Shown: piece after piece, positions 40,349 through 49,272 of the stretch
Layout of the letters: each line of letters starts with the position of its first letter
Position numbering within the stretch: position 1 is the first letter of the stretch
Assembly (NCBI RefSeq): GCF_009659625.1
Contig: NZ_VOIW01000004.1
Span: forward strand, 62,001-126,000
DNA length: 64,000 nt
Direction of reading: 5' to 3'
Source of the DNA: Pseudomonas haemolytica
GTDB taxonomy: Bacteria > Pseudomonadota > Gammaproteobacteria > Pseudomonadales > Pseudomonadaceae
Made by a program: the position numbers and the translations under genes
The notes under the pieces: model-generated
The model's input: only the letters and a program-made list of their open reading frames with translations
Databases searched by the model: none
Told to the model about the DNA's origin: nothing

Positions 40349-41617
40349 ATGAAAAACCCATCCCCAGCCCGTGCCTGCGGTATCGACTTCGGCACGTCCA
40401 ACTCCACCGTCGGCTGGATCCGCCCCGGCGAGGAGACGCTTATCGCGCTGGAGGACGACAAGATCACCTTGCCGTCGGTGGTGTTCTTCAACTTCGAGGA
40501 GCGCCGCCCGGTGTACGGCCGCCTGGCCCTGCACGAGTACCTGGAAAACTACGAAGGCCGGCTGATGCGCTCGCTCAAGAGCCTGCTGGGTTCCAAGCTG
40601 ATCAAGCACGACACCAGCGTCCTGGGCACGGCCATGCCGTTCACCGACCTGTTGGCGCTGTTTATCGGCCAGCTCAAGAGCCGCGCCGAGGCAACCGCAG
40701 GGCGTGAATTCGAGGAAGTGGTGCTGGGCCGCCCGGTGTTCTTCGTCGATGACGACCCGATGGCCGACCAGGAAGCCGAGAACACCCTGGTGGACGTGGC
40801 ACGCAAGATCGGCTTCAAAGACATCTCGTTCCAGTACGAGCCGATTGCGGCGGCGTTCGACTACGAGTCCACCATTGAAAAAGAAGAACTGGTGCTGATC
40901 GTCGACATCGGCGGTGGTACGTCCGACTTCTCCCTGGTGCGCCTGTCTCCGGACCGCCGTCACAACGACAACCGCCAGAGCGACATCCTCGCCACCGGCG
41001 GCGTGCACATCGGCGGTACCGACTTCGACAAACAGCTGTCCCTCGCCGGCATGATGCCGCTGTTCGGCTACGGCAGCCGCATGAAAAGTGGCGCCTACAT
41101 GCCCACCAGCCACCACATGAACCTGGCCACCTGGCACACCATCAACTCGGTGTACTCGCAGAAATCCCAGCTAGCGCTGGGCAGCATGCGCTACGACATC
41201 GAAGACACCGGTGGCATCGACCGGCTGTTCAAGTTGATCGAACAGCGCGCCGGGCACTGGCTGGCGATGGAAGTGGAAGAAACCAAGATCCAGCTGACCC
41301 ACGAAGACAACCGCCATGTGCTGCTGGATCGGGTTGAGCCGGGGTTGAGCGTGGATTTGAGCCGTACGTTGTTCGAGTCCGCCATTGATGGCCTGCTGGA
41401 ACGCGTGCGCAACAGCGTGACCCAATTGCTGACCGATGCTTCGGTGGATGTTGCCCAGGTGGACACGGTGTTCTTCACCGGTGGTTCCAGCGGTATTCCG
41501 GCACTGCGCCACAGCATCTCGGCCATGCTGCCGAATGCGCGGCACGTGGAAGGCAATATCTTTGGCAGTATCGGTAGTGGCTTGGCGATCGAGGCCAGCA
41601 AACGTTATGGGTCTTAA
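40349..41617 (+). CDS. yegD: Hsp70 family protein, YegD-like
   Basis: 422 residues from ATG 40349. Actin/Hsp70 ATPase signatures: phosphate 1 loop CGIDFGTSNSTVGW, phosphate 2 loop LIVDIGGGTSDFSL, and adenosine motif FFTGGSSGIPALR. It is much shorter than DnaK (about 638 residues) and lacks a normal substrate-binding domain and lid, so it may be an ATPase-only chaperone or regulator. Divergent from cbpA. A second-family repeat lies between it and the convergent AI-2E gene. Confidence 0.92.
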   Translation: MKNPSPARACGIDFGTSNSTVGWIRPGEETLIALEDDKITLPSVVFFNFEERRPVYGRLALHEYLENYEGRLMRSLKSLLGSKLIKHDTSVLGTAMPFTDLLALFIGQLKSRAEATAGREFEEVVLGRPVFFVDDDPMADQEAENTLVDVARKIGFKDISFQYEPIAAAFDYESTIEKEELVLIVDIGGGTSDFSLVRLSPDRRHNDNRQSDILATGGVHIGGTDFDKQLSLAGMMPLFGYGSRMKSGAYMPTSHHMNLATWHTINSVYSQKSQLALGSMRYDIEDTGGIDRLFKLIEQRAGHWLAMEVEETKIQLTHEDNRHVLLDRVEPGLSVDLSRTLFESAIDGLLERVRNSVTQLLTDASVDVAQVDTVFFTGGSSGIPALRHSISAMLPNARHVEGNIFGSIGSGLAIEASKRYGS

Positions 41618-41630
41618 GCGGTAAGTTTTC

Positions 41631-41689
41631 AGCTTCAAGCTGCAAGTAGAAGCGGACTCGCTCTCACTTGAAGCTTGAAGCTTGCAACT
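41631..41689. repeat. Second repeat family (AGCTTCAAGCTGCAAG type), probable bidirectional terminator
   Basis: AGCTTCAAGCTGCAAGT pairs with ACTTGAAGCTTGAAGCTT across about 20 bases, between the convergent yegD and AI-2E genes. A related element lies after ureJ (53640). Confidence 0.8.
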
Positions 41690-41693
41690 GTGT

Positions 41694-42707
41694 TTAAACC
41701 ATCCCGCCGAGCTTCAGCTCACTTTTCAGGTACGCATAGTAGATCGGCCCCGCCACCACTCCCGGCAAACCGAACGCCGCTTCAAACACCAGCATCGCCA
41801 GCAGCAATTCCCACGACTTGGCACTGATCTGCCCGCCGACGATGCGTGCGTTGAGGAAGTACTCGACCTTGTGGATCACGATCAGGTACCCCAACGCCGC
41901 CACCGCCACCCAGATCGACAACGACAGCGCGACGATGGTGATCAAAGTGTTGGACATCAGGTTGCCGATCACCGGCAACAGGCCGAGCAGGAAGGTCAAC
42001 ACGATGAGGGTTTTGGTCAGCGGCAGGTGGATACCGCACAACGGCAGCACCACGGCGAGGAAGATCGCAGTGAAGCCGGTATTGAGCGCGGCAATTTTGA
42101 TCTGGGCGAAGACGATGTTGCGAAAGGCCTGGACCAGCAGGTGCAGGCGGTCGAACAGTGCAGCGGCCAGGGGTTTGCGTTTGGTCAGGTCGGGCACGCG
42201 CTGCAGGGCGATGATCGCACCCAGCACCATGCCGATCAGCAGGGTAACGAACATGTGCGCAGCGTCTTTGCCGACCAGTTGCAGTTCGCTCAGGTGCTTG
42301 CTCAGCCAATCGCCGATGGCCACGCGGAATTCGGCGGCACTGGCGGGCAGGTAGGCGTCGATAAACGGCGGTAATTGGCCGCGTGCGCGGTCGACCACAC
42401 CCATGAATTTGTCGAGAGAAGCCCCGGGGTTTTCCGCTTCGTGGAGCAGGAAGCTGATGGCGCCGGCGAAAATCAAGGTGAGCACGCTGACGATCAGCGT
42501 GCCCAGCAAAGCCACCGCCAACCAGCGCGCGCGCCGACCTTCGATCAGGCGTTGAAGTTGGGGGGTGAGCATGTTGACCAGTTCATAGACCAACAGGCCG
42601 GCCAGCAGGCTGGGCAGCAATTTCAGCGGCAGCACCAGCAGCAACCCGCCGAAAATGATGATGTAGCTGGCCAGCAACAACACATGACGCTGAGAAAACG
42701 TTGGCAT
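41694..42707 (-). CDS. AI-2E family transporter
   Basis: Integral membrane protein, 337 residues, about seven or eight helices with the family pattern: short N-terminal helices (HVLLLASYIIIFGGLLLVL), a soluble middle region, then helix-rich C-terminal half with PLCGIHLPLTKTLIVLTFLLGLLPVIG and FGLPGVVAGPIYYAYLKSEL. Members export quorum-sensing AI-2 or act as Na+/H+ antiporters; which applies here cannot be read from sequence. Confidence 0.9.
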   Translation of the reverse strand: MPTFSQRHVLLLASYIIIFGGLLLVLPLKLLPSLLAGLLVYELVNMLTPQLQRLIEGRRARWLAVALLGTLIVSVLTLIFAGAISFLLHEAENPGASLDKFMGVVDRARGQLPPFIDAYLPASAAEFRVAIGDWLSKHLSELQLVGKDAAHMFVTLLIGMVLGAIIALQRVPDLTKRKPLAAALFDRLHLLVQAFRNIVFAQIKIAALNTGFTAIFLAVVLPLCGIHLPLTKTLIVLTFLLGLLPVIGNLMSNTLITIVALSLSIWVAVAALGYLIVIHKVEYFLNARIVGGQISAKSWELLLAMLVFEAAFGLPGVVAGPIYYAYLKSELKLGGMV

Positions 42708-42790
42708 ACAGCCTCAAAACAAACGGCGTAAAAGGATGGGCAGTCTGCCAGCGTTGCAGGCATCAAGCGAGGGGGGACGACTGTGAATGC

Positions 42791-42894
42791 GATCAAGTGT
42801 GGGAGGGGGCTTGCTCCCGATTGCGGTGGATCAGCCAATGAATCGGTTGACTGACACGGCGCTATCGGGAGCAAGCCCCCTCCCACATTTGATC
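42791..42894. repeat. REPIN 7
   Basis: Inverted GTGGGAGGGGGCTTGCTCCC pair with a 55-base spacer, between the AI-2E gene start and the psiF stop. Confidence 0.96.
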
Positions 42895-42916
42895 TGCAGC
42901 GCCTGCGAAATCGTGA

Positions 42917-43216
42917 TTAACCTTTGAGGCAGGTGCTCATGAATGTCTTGCGCGCATCACCGGTCAACGCCTTGGTTTTTGCCGACGCATTGCAGTCTTT
43001 CATCTTCTGCTGCTGTGGCGTCAGGGTCTTGGCATCGTTGGCGGCAGGCGCCGACAGGCAGGTCTTCATGAAGGCCTTGCGGTCGTCGCCTTTAAGGGTC
43101 TTGGTAGTCGCTTCGGCATTGCAGGTGGTCATTTTGTTCTGCTGGGCCGTGGCGGCAAAACCCTGGGAACACAGCAGCAGGCCCATCATCAACAACGGAA
43201 TACGCAGCATCTTCAT
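42917..43216 (-). CDS. psiF: PsiF repeat protein
   Basis: Small exported protein, 99 residues: signal peptide (LRIPLLMMGLLLCSQGFA), then two tandem PsiF repeats of about 35 residues. Each contains a pair of cysteines (MTTCNAEATTKTLKGDDR...TCLS and MKDCNASAKTKALTGDAR...TCLK). Named for phosphate-starvation induction in E. coli; biochemical role unknown. GGGAGAAAACTCC lies just upstream of the ATG as ribosome site. Confidence 0.92.
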   Translation of the reverse strand: MKMLRIPLLMMGLLLCSQGFAATAQQNKMTTCNAEATTKTLKGDDRKAFMKTCLSAPAANDAKTLTPQQQKMKDCNASAKTKALTGDARKTFMSTCLKG

Positions 43217-43287
43217 GGAGTTTTCTCCCTGTTACCGTGCCGAAGGGCACGGCCTACCTCGCAGTGTAGTCAAAACCTGTTACAACT

Positions 43288-44076
43288 TCAGCGACTACGT
43301 ATATTCGACCGCCGGTACTGCTCTGGCGTGCAGCCGGCGTGGCGCTGGAACATGGCGATAAACGCCGAGGCGGTGCTGTAGCCCAAGTCAAACGCCACAT
43401 GTTGCACGCTGCGCTCACTGTCCAGCGCTTCAATGGCCGCCAGGTAACGAAGACGCTGGCGCCATTCGCCAAAACTCATGCCCAGTTCGCGTACAAACTG
43501 GCGCGCCAGGGTGCGTTCGCTCACATGCACCTGCTCAGCCCATTGCAGCAACGGGCGATTGTCGCCGGGCTCAGCCTGCATGCCCTCCAGTACTCCCAGC
43601 AACCCAGGGTGGCGGGCGTAGGGCAGGAAGCCATCGTGAATCGGCGCCTGCCTGAGCTGGTCCACCAGCACTTGGGCCAGGCGAATATCGGCCTCGGTCT
43701 GCGGGATATTCACGTCACGCTGGGCAAAATCGCTGAGGATAGCCTTGAGAATGTCACTGATCGCCAGGGTGCACGGCGCTTGGGGCAGATGCTCGCAGAG
43801 CGCCGGCGCCAAGCCCACCGAGCGATACACAATCGCCTGGGCGTTGTAGGAGCTGTGCTCGGTATTGGGCGGGATCCATACCGCGTACTGCGGCGGCGAC
43901 ATAAAGCGATTACCGGCCACCTCCATGCGCATCACGCCACTGGCCGAATAGTCCAGCGAGCCCCAGCCATGCCGGTGCGGGGTGCACTCGGTGTCCGGGG
44001 CGAAATCGGAGTAGCGGAAGTACACAGGGCTCGGCAGGCTGGAAAAATCCGCGAGGCGTACGGTATGTCTGGCCAT
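43288..44076 (-). CDS. AraC-family transcriptional regulator
   Basis: 262 residues: N-terminal cupin-like sensor (DTECTPHRHGWGSLDYSASG, YAVWIPPNTEHSS) and C-terminal double helix-turn-helix (VSERTLARQFVRELGMSFGE, VQHVAFDLGYSTASAFIAMF). It diverges from a DMT exporter gene with 97 bases between, and repeated TGTCTGGAT motifs lie in that gap, so it probably controls both itself and the exporter. Effector unknown. Confidence 0.92.
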   Translation of the reverse strand: MARHTVRLADFSSLPSPVYFRYSDFAPDTECTPHRHGWGSLDYSASGVMRMEVAGNRFMSPPQYAVWIPPNTEHSSYNAQAIVYRSVGLAPALCEHLPQAPCTLAISDILKAILSDFAQRDVNIPQTEADIRLAQVLVDQLRQAPIHDGFLPYARHPGLLGVLEGMQAEPGDNRPLLQWAEQVHVSERTLARQFVRELGMSFGEWRQRLRYLAAIEALDSERSVQHVAFDLGYSTASAFIAMFQRHAGCTPEQYRRSNIRSR

Positions 44077-44077
44077 G

Positions 44078-44134
44078 TTGTCTGGATTCAGAGGTCAGTT
44101 GTCTGGATCGCAGTATAGGCTTCGATCCAGACAG
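44078..44134. promoter_or_regulatory. Operator array between araC-type gene and DMT exporter
   Basis: TTGTCTGGAT occurs at 44078-44087 and 44099-44108, exactly 21 bases apart (two helical turns), and as inverted ATCCAGACA at 44125-44133. A partial copy TGTCTGG is at 44066-44072 inside the regulator gene. A -10-like GATAAT at 44137-44142 follows on the plus strand without a good -35, as expected for an activated promoter. Confidence 0.7.
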
Positions 44135-44173
44135 GGGATAATCCCGCCTCGTCAACACACTGGGTTTCTTTCG

Positions 44174-45061
44174 ATGCAATACGCGTATCCGCTGCTGGCC
44201 ATCTTTATCTGGGCCGGCAACACCGTGGTCAACAAACTGGCCGTGGGTTCGATCTTTCCGGCTGAAATCGGCTTTTACCGCTGGCTGCTGGCGGCGTTGC
44301 TGTTTACCCCGTTCATGCTCAAGCCGGTAATCGCCAACTGGGCGCTCATCCGCCCGAACCTCGGCAAGATTTTTATCCTCGGCGTGCTGGGCATGGCGGT
44401 GTATCAAAGCCTGGCTTATTACGCGGCAACGCTGACCAGCGCCACCAACATGGGCATCATCCTCTCGCTGATGCCGCTGATGGCCCTGACCGCCGCCATT
44501 ATCAGCCTGGGCCAACGCCTGACCTTTGGCGCGCTGACCGGTGCGGTGCTGTCGTTTGCCGGCGTGGTGGTGGTGGTGTCGGCCGGCAGCCTGGGCGCGC
44601 TGCTGCAACATGGGGTCAACCTGGGCGACGGCATGATGCTCATCGCCACACTGGCGTACGCGGTCTACAGCACCCTGCTGAAAAAATGGCAACTGCGCCT
44701 GCCGCCGTTGGTACTGCTGTATCTGCAAGTGCTGGTAGCGGTGGTGGTGTTGTTCCCGCTGTATCTGTTCTCGGCCAAGGCTGGGTTGGGCTGGGCAAAT
44801 ATTCCGCTGGTGCTGTATGCGTGCCTGTTGGCTTCGATGCTCGCGCCATTGGCCTGGATGCATTCGGTGAAGACCCTGGGGCCAAGCCGGACCACGCTGT
44901 TTTTCAACCTGCTGCCATTGATTACCGCGTTGATTGCGGCGGTGGTGTTGAAGGAAGAGCTGGCGCTGTATCACTTGGTGGGCGGTTTGCTGACGTTGGG
45001 CGGGGTGATTTTGTCGGAGCGCTGGACGACGCCGGTTGGCCGTATGGTCAGTGTTGCCTGA
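44174..45061 (+). CDS. DMT superfamily (EamA) exporter
   Basis: 295 residues from ATG 44174, about ten membrane helices in two EamA repeats: YPLLAIFIWAGNTVVNKLAV at the start of the first, and ATLAYAVYSTLLKKW and GPSRTTLFFNLLPLITALIA in the second. Probably exports a metabolite such as an amino acid or toxic compound. Divergent from the AraC-type regulator that likely controls it. Confidence 0.92.
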   Translation: MQYAYPLLAIFIWAGNTVVNKLAVGSIFPAEIGFYRWLLAALLFTPFMLKPVIANWALIRPNLGKIFILGVLGMAVYQSLAYYAATLTSATNMGIILSLMPLMALTAAIISLGQRLTFGALTGAVLSFAGVVVVVSAGSLGALLQHGVNLGDGMMLIATLAYAVYSTLLKKWQLRLPPLVLLYLQVLVAVVVLFPLYLFSAKAGLGWANIPLVLYACLLASMLAPLAWMHSVKTLGPSRTTLFFNLLPLITALIAAVVLKEELALYHLVGGLLTLGGVILSERWTTPVGRMVSVA

Positions 45062-45069
45062 CATATCGC

Positions 45070-45154
45070 CTTCGCGAGCAAGCCCGCTCCCACATTTGAC
45101 CGAGATCCATCTTCGGAATGCGGTCTAGTGTGGGAGCGGGCTTGCTCGCGAAGA
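45070..45154. repeat. REPIN of a second sequence type
   Basis: Arms TTCGCGAGCAAGCCCGCTCC and inverse, spacer about 40 bases. It is the only copy in the window of the GCGGGCTTGCTCGCGAA type; all other pairs are GGGGGCTTGCTCCCGAT. Confidence 0.95.
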
Positions 45155-45174
45155 ACGATAACGCGGTGTACCCG

Positions 45175-46065
45175 CTAAACGCCGGCCGCCTTGAGCCGCC
45201 GGGCATGCTCGACAAACAGACGAATCGGCTCGGCCCCTTTGCCCACCAGCCCCATGGATTGGTTGACGATATCGAAATGGTCCAGGGCGTAGTCATCGCC
45301 GATCACCGTGCCCAGGTGTGAGCTGTAACGCCCGACCATACCGTCGCATTGGCCCTTCTTCCGCACAAAGCTGCGGGCGAACAAGCGACAGCTACGGTGG
45401 GTGCCGTCCAGCAGGTTGCGCCCGCGATCGGTCTTGCCCGGCTGCAAGGTGCCGGACCACGAGTAGTAGCGCACGCCGTTAACCTCCTCCATGCCCTGCC
45501 CGCCCCATTCCTGGGGCAACCCCTGGGGATATTGGCGATTGAAAAGCGCCACGCCCGCGCTGGTCAGGGAATGGTGCGAAGCCTGCAGGTCGGCCTTGAA
45601 GCGCGGCCCGCGATAGCCGGTTTCCAGCAACCCCATTACCCAGGCAACCAGATGAAACACTGCGCTCATCAGGCGCCCTTTGACGCTGTCGGCGGGGTAA
45701 TGGGTGTGGATATGATCGGCCAGTTCCGAGCCATGGTTGGGCCCGGCCACCGAGGTAACCGACGCCACCCACTCCGGGCACTTGGCCGCCGCATAACGGG
45801 CAGTGAGCGAGCCCTGGCTATGGCCGATCAGGTTGACCTTCTCAGCGCCGGACTCCCGAAGAACCCGCTCGATCTGCGCCAGCAACTGCTCACCGCGTAC
45901 TTCGTTGGAGTCCAACGGCGCTACTTGGACAGGAAACACCCGCGCCCCACCGGCTCGCAGCGCTGGAATGATCCCGTACCAGTAGGGGAAAAACCCCACG
46001 CGTACGAAGCCAAGCATGCCAGGCACCAGCACCAGGGGGTAACGCGTGGCTAACGACTGCGACAT
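45175..46065 (-). CDS. Alpha/beta-hydrolase lipase, P. fragi-type (class I.1)
   Basis: 296 residues from ATG 46065. Ser83 in GHSQGS, the catalytic Asp in QCDGMVGRYSS and His in ALDHFD form the triad; SGPNHGSELAD-like SVAGPNHGSELADHIH and FNRQYPQGLPQEWGG match P. fragi-type lipases. No signal peptide is present, as reported for the P. fragi enzyme, and no lipase foldase gene is adjacent. Oddity: the oxyanion-loop motif reads LVLVPGMLG, with Pro15 where the family usually has His (VHG). Triad intact, so probably active on esters or glycerides. Confidence 0.9.
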   Translation of the reverse strand: MSQSLATRYPLVLVPGMLGFVRVGFFPYWYGIIPALRAGGARVFPVQVAPLDSNEVRGEQLLAQIERVLRESGAEKVNLIGHSQGSLTARYAAAKCPEWVASVTSVAGPNHGSELADHIHTHYPADSVKGRLMSAVFHLVAWVMGLLETGYRGPRFKADLQASHHSLTSAGVALFNRQYPQGLPQEWGGQGMEEVNGVRYYSWSGTLQPGKTDRGRNLLDGTHRSCRLFARSFVRKKGQCDGMVGRYSSHLGTVIGDDYALDHFDIVNQSMGLVGKGAEPIRLFVEHARRLKAAGV

Positions 46066-46241
46066 GAGTCGAACGTCCTTGATCATGAGAGGATGAAGGC
46101 AGACTAGCCCAATCCAGCGACGCGAAGATGACACTCCCAGGCAAATCCAATAAAACTTTTTGTCCCGCCCAAGACTCACAACTGATAGCGATCACGCCGG
46201 CAGAGCGTGGCGTAAAACCGGATTAGCCCCAGGAGATTGAA

Positions 46242-46772
46242 ATGACTGAAGCACACTTGACTGACATTGCGACCCTGCGCAGCCGCGCCCGCCAGAATGT
46301 CGAAAACGGTGCCGTGACAGAAGGCTACGACGCCGACCGCGAAGAAATCATCCGTCTGCTCAACGAGTCGCTGGCCACAGAACTGGTCTGCGTGTTGCGC
46401 TACAAGCGCCACTACTTCATGGCCAGCGGCCTCAAAGCCAGCGTCGCCGCTGATGAGTTCCTCGAACATGCCACCCAGGAAGCCGAGCACGCCGACAAAC
46501 TGGCCGAGCGCATCGTGCAACTGGGCGGCGAGCCGGAGTTCAACCCCGACCTGCTGTCGAAGAACTCCCACGCCCAATACGTCGCAGGCAACACGCTCAA
46601 AGAAATGGTCTACGAGGATCTGGTGGCCGAGCGTATCGCGGTGGACAGCTACCGTGAAATCATCCAGTACATCGGTGATAAAGATCCGACTACCCGTCGC
46701 ATCTTTGAAGACATCCTGGCCCAGGAAGAAGAACACGCCGATGATATGGCGGATATTCTGCAAGATCTGTAA
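46242..46772 (+). CDS. Ferritin-like / bacterioferritin-type protein
   Basis: 176 residues, four-helix bundle with diiron ligands: Glu in LNESLATELVCVLRY, EHATQEAEHAD (ExxH type), EDLVAERIAVD and LAQEEEHADDM. Fe storage or detoxification, Dps/bacterioferritin-like; the haem-ligand Met of true Bfr is not obvious. Equivalent to PA4880. AGGAG precedes ATG 46242. Confidence 0.9.
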   Translation: MTEAHLTDIATLRSRARQNVENGAVTEGYDADREEIIRLLNESLATELVCVLRYKRHYFMASGLKASVAADEFLEHATQEAEHADKLAERIVQLGGEPEFNPDLLSKNSHAQYVAGNTLKEMVYEDLVAERIAVDSYREIIQYIGDKDPTTRRIFEDILAQEEEHADDMADILQDL

Positions 46773-46791
46773 CCAGCAACACTGCAATAAC

Positions 46792-46825
46792 CATGTGGGA
46801 GGGGGCAGCAGCCCCCTCCCACATT
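46792..46825. repeat. Minimal REP palindrome, possible terminator
   Basis: ATGTGGGAGGGGGC-AGCA-GCCCCCTCCCACAT is a perfect 14-bp stem with a four-base loop, between the ferritin-like gene and the convergent asmA gene. It probably stops transcription from both sides. Confidence 0.85.
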
Positions 46826-46848
46826 TGCTTTCAGGCGCAGTCAGTTAG

Positions 46849-48915
46849 TTACTTGACGGTCTTCGGCGCCTTGCCTTCCTTCATCTGTTGCAGCAAGGGT
46901 GCGCACTGATTCGGCTCATCGCCGCTCGGTGCCACCAGCGCCAGGAGGCCGGCAGCCGGGCCGGCGATAATGCCCAGGGCAACCATGCCAGCGCCACGCA
47001 GTGCCAGCGGGATGGCCTTCACGCCAGCATTGGGTTTGATAAACGGCCCATTGACGTACAGCGGCGAGCGCAGCGAAAACAAGCGAAAGCCCTTGGACTC
47101 GGGCGTGATGGTCAGGTCCAACTGCTCCGTGGCCATGTTCGCGGTGCCGTCGATGTAGATGATGGCGTTCTCGGTATCGAACACAAACAACCGCGTGGTC
47201 GCCAGGCCCGTCTTGATGCCGAAATCCGCCGCCGCGCAGTTGATCTTCACTTCCTTGTCGCCGAACAGGCGGCCCACCACGTAGTTGCCGACGTTGAGCC
47301 CGGCGATTTCCATCAGGCCACGGCTGATGGCGCCGTCGTTGATCAGCATCTTCAGGTCACCATTGGAAGTGCCGAGCAGCGCTGCGACGGAATTGCCGCG
47401 CCCGGAAATATCGGCATCGCCGTTGAGTTCACCAAAGCTGGTCTTCATCGGTTCAAAGGTCGGGAACAACTGCTTGAGCTTGAAGTTGCGCGCCGTCAGT
47501 TTGGCGCGGCCTTCCATCGGCGTAGTGCGGCCGTTCAAGCGAATCTGCGCATCGAGCTTGCCGCCGGCCACGCCGAAGCGCAGGGGTTCGAGGCTCAGTT
47601 GGCCGTCGTTGAGTACCAGGTGGGTGTAAAGGTCGGTGAAGGGCAAGTCGGCACTGTGCACGATGCGCTTGCCGGTGAACTCCACGTCGGCATCCATTTC
47701 GCGCCAGCGCTCGGTGCGGAACTCTTCAACCGGCAGCACTTTGGTCGCTGGCTGTTTGCTTTCACCGCCCCGGGCTTTTTGCTTGGCGTTGGAGTCGGCA
47801 CCGATCAACGGCGCCAGGTCAGTCATCAGCAGTTGGTTGGACACCAGCGCGCCGCTGAGCTTGGGCCGTGGCTGACTGGCGACATAGGCCAAGTCGCCGT
47901 GGATGTCACTGTTGCCGATCTTGCCGTTGAAGTTTTCGTAGCGGAATGAGGCGCCGCTGGCTTCATGCAGCTTGGCGATCAGATGACCATCGGTGGAGTA
48001 GGCCGGCGAGTCCGGCAAAGTGACGCCGGTCAGCGGGTACAGGTTACCCAGGCTGCTGCCCGAGAGTTTCAGGCGCAGGTCCAGGGCGCCGAGGTTCAGC
48101 GGGTCGGTCAGAGTGCCGGCCAGGGCGATGCTGGTGTCGGCGACTTTCACTTGGGCTTGCAGCGGGAACGGCTTGGCCGCGTCCTGCAAGGCAAGCAAGC
48201 CGCCAATCTTGCCGGTGCCGGCGAGTTTCTGGCCGTGGTATTGGCCTTTGACCTTGAGGCCGAACGCGTAGTCCTGGGGCGCCGAGCCTTTTTCCAGGGC
48301 TTTCCTGGCATCGGCGTCGCCGACGATTTCGCCGAACGGGATCGGTTTGCCCAGCGGGTCGATGATCACATCGAGTTGAGTTTTGAGGGTTTGATCGTCG
48401 AGGGTCACATGGCCCTTGTCGAAACCGATGGCGCCGATGTCCACCACCCAGTTGGAGGGTTCGGCGTCGGGGTCTTTGGGGTCGAACTTGAAGGTCCAGT
48501 TGGCGCGGCCATCGGCCAGGCGCTGCAACTGGGCACTCGGTTCAGTGAGGTCGATCCGCGGGATCACCACGCGTTGTACCAGCAAGGCCAGGGGTGAAAT
48601 ACGCAGCTCGACCTTTTTAAGCGTGACCATCTGCGGTTGCTTCGACCAGTCGGGGTTGCCCAGGGTCAGGTCTTCGGCGATCACATGGGGCCACGGCACC
48701 CAGGCGCGCCAGCCGCCTTCATCCGGTTCACGCTGCCACACCACCGCAAGGTTGCCGTTGATGGCGAATGGGCGGTGCAGCTCTTCGGAGACTTTGGCAT
48801 TGAGTGGCGGCTTGATGCGGTTCCAGTCGAAGAAGATCAGGACCAGTACCACGATGGCGATTAACAGAACGAAGCTGGCGCAGCTCCAAGCGACGATTTT
48901 ACGAGTGCGCGTCAT
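46849..48915 (-). CDS. asmA: AsmA family protein
   Basis: 688 residues: an N-terminal helix (IVAWSCASFVLLIAIVVLVLIFF) anchors it in the inner membrane, and the long remainder is periplasmic. AsmA signatures include RPFAINGNLAVVWQ near the N-terminus and LKQLFPTFEPMKTSFGELNGDADISGRG-like C-terminal AsmA_2 repeats. Family members influence outer-membrane lipid or protein assembly and are now viewed as lipid-bridge proteins. Full length; sits alone on the minus strand. Confidence 0.93.
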   Translation of the reverse strand: MTRTRKIVAWSCASFVLLIAIVVLVLIFFDWNRIKPPLNAKVSEELHRPFAINGNLAVVWQREPDEGGWRAWVPWPHVIAEDLTLGNPDWSKQPQMVTLKKVELRISPLALLVQRVVIPRIDLTEPSAQLQRLADGRANWTFKFDPKDPDAEPSNWVVDIGAIGFDKGHVTLDDQTLKTQLDVIIDPLGKPIPFGEIVGDADARKALEKGSAPQDYAFGLKVKGQYHGQKLAGTGKIGGLLALQDAAKPFPLQAQVKVADTSIALAGTLTDPLNLGALDLRLKLSGSSLGNLYPLTGVTLPDSPAYSTDGHLIAKLHEASGASFRYENFNGKIGNSDIHGDLAYVASQPRPKLSGALVSNQLLMTDLAPLIGADSNAKQKARGGESKQPATKVLPVEEFRTERWREMDADVEFTGKRIVHSADLPFTDLYTHLVLNDGQLSLEPLRFGVAGGKLDAQIRLNGRTTPMEGRAKLTARNFKLKQLFPTFEPMKTSFGELNGDADISGRGNSVAALLGTSNGDLKMLINDGAISRGLMEIAGLNVGNYVVGRLFGDKEVKINCAAADFGIKTGLATTRLFVFDTENAIIYIDGTANMATEQLDLTITPESKGFRLFSLRSPLYVNGPFIKPNAGVKAIPLALRGAGMVALGIIAGPAAGLLALVAPSGDEPNQCAPLLQQMKEGKAPKTVK

Positions 48916-49272
48916 TGCACAGGACTCCTGAATACGACTGGCTGAGCTACCCCTAAAGAGCAGCCTATAAAACTACGACTGGCAAACCGCCCGGGGGTTT
49001 AACCCGATGGCCGATTTAGTCGCAAAAAGCCACTTTCCTGATCGAACAGACAGCTTCTGATCATCAACGGCGCACCATTGTTACCCAGGTTCGTGTCGAA
49101 AATACCCACCTCGGTGCAAAACCGCGTGCTTGAGAGGCTCGTTCTAGAGCCTCCGGAGGGAACAATCAATTCTGTTGATTATTACCATTGTGTTTATGAA
49201 CTTTTATATCGACTTATCAAGAGTAGCATTAGCCCTGTACCCACTTTATCGCCCTCCCAAGGAGCAACCATC
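48916..49272. other. 357-bp gene-free region between asmA and a small secreted protein
   Basis: No credible gene. It holds a C/G-rich palindrome, CCCGGGGGTTTAACCCG near 48990, and AATCAA (49164-49169) with TTGATT (49175-49180), a short inverted repeat. AT-rich sequence then leads into the next gene's promoter area. GGAG before ATG 49273 is its ribosome site. No promoter hexamers could be assigned securely. Confidence 0.5.
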
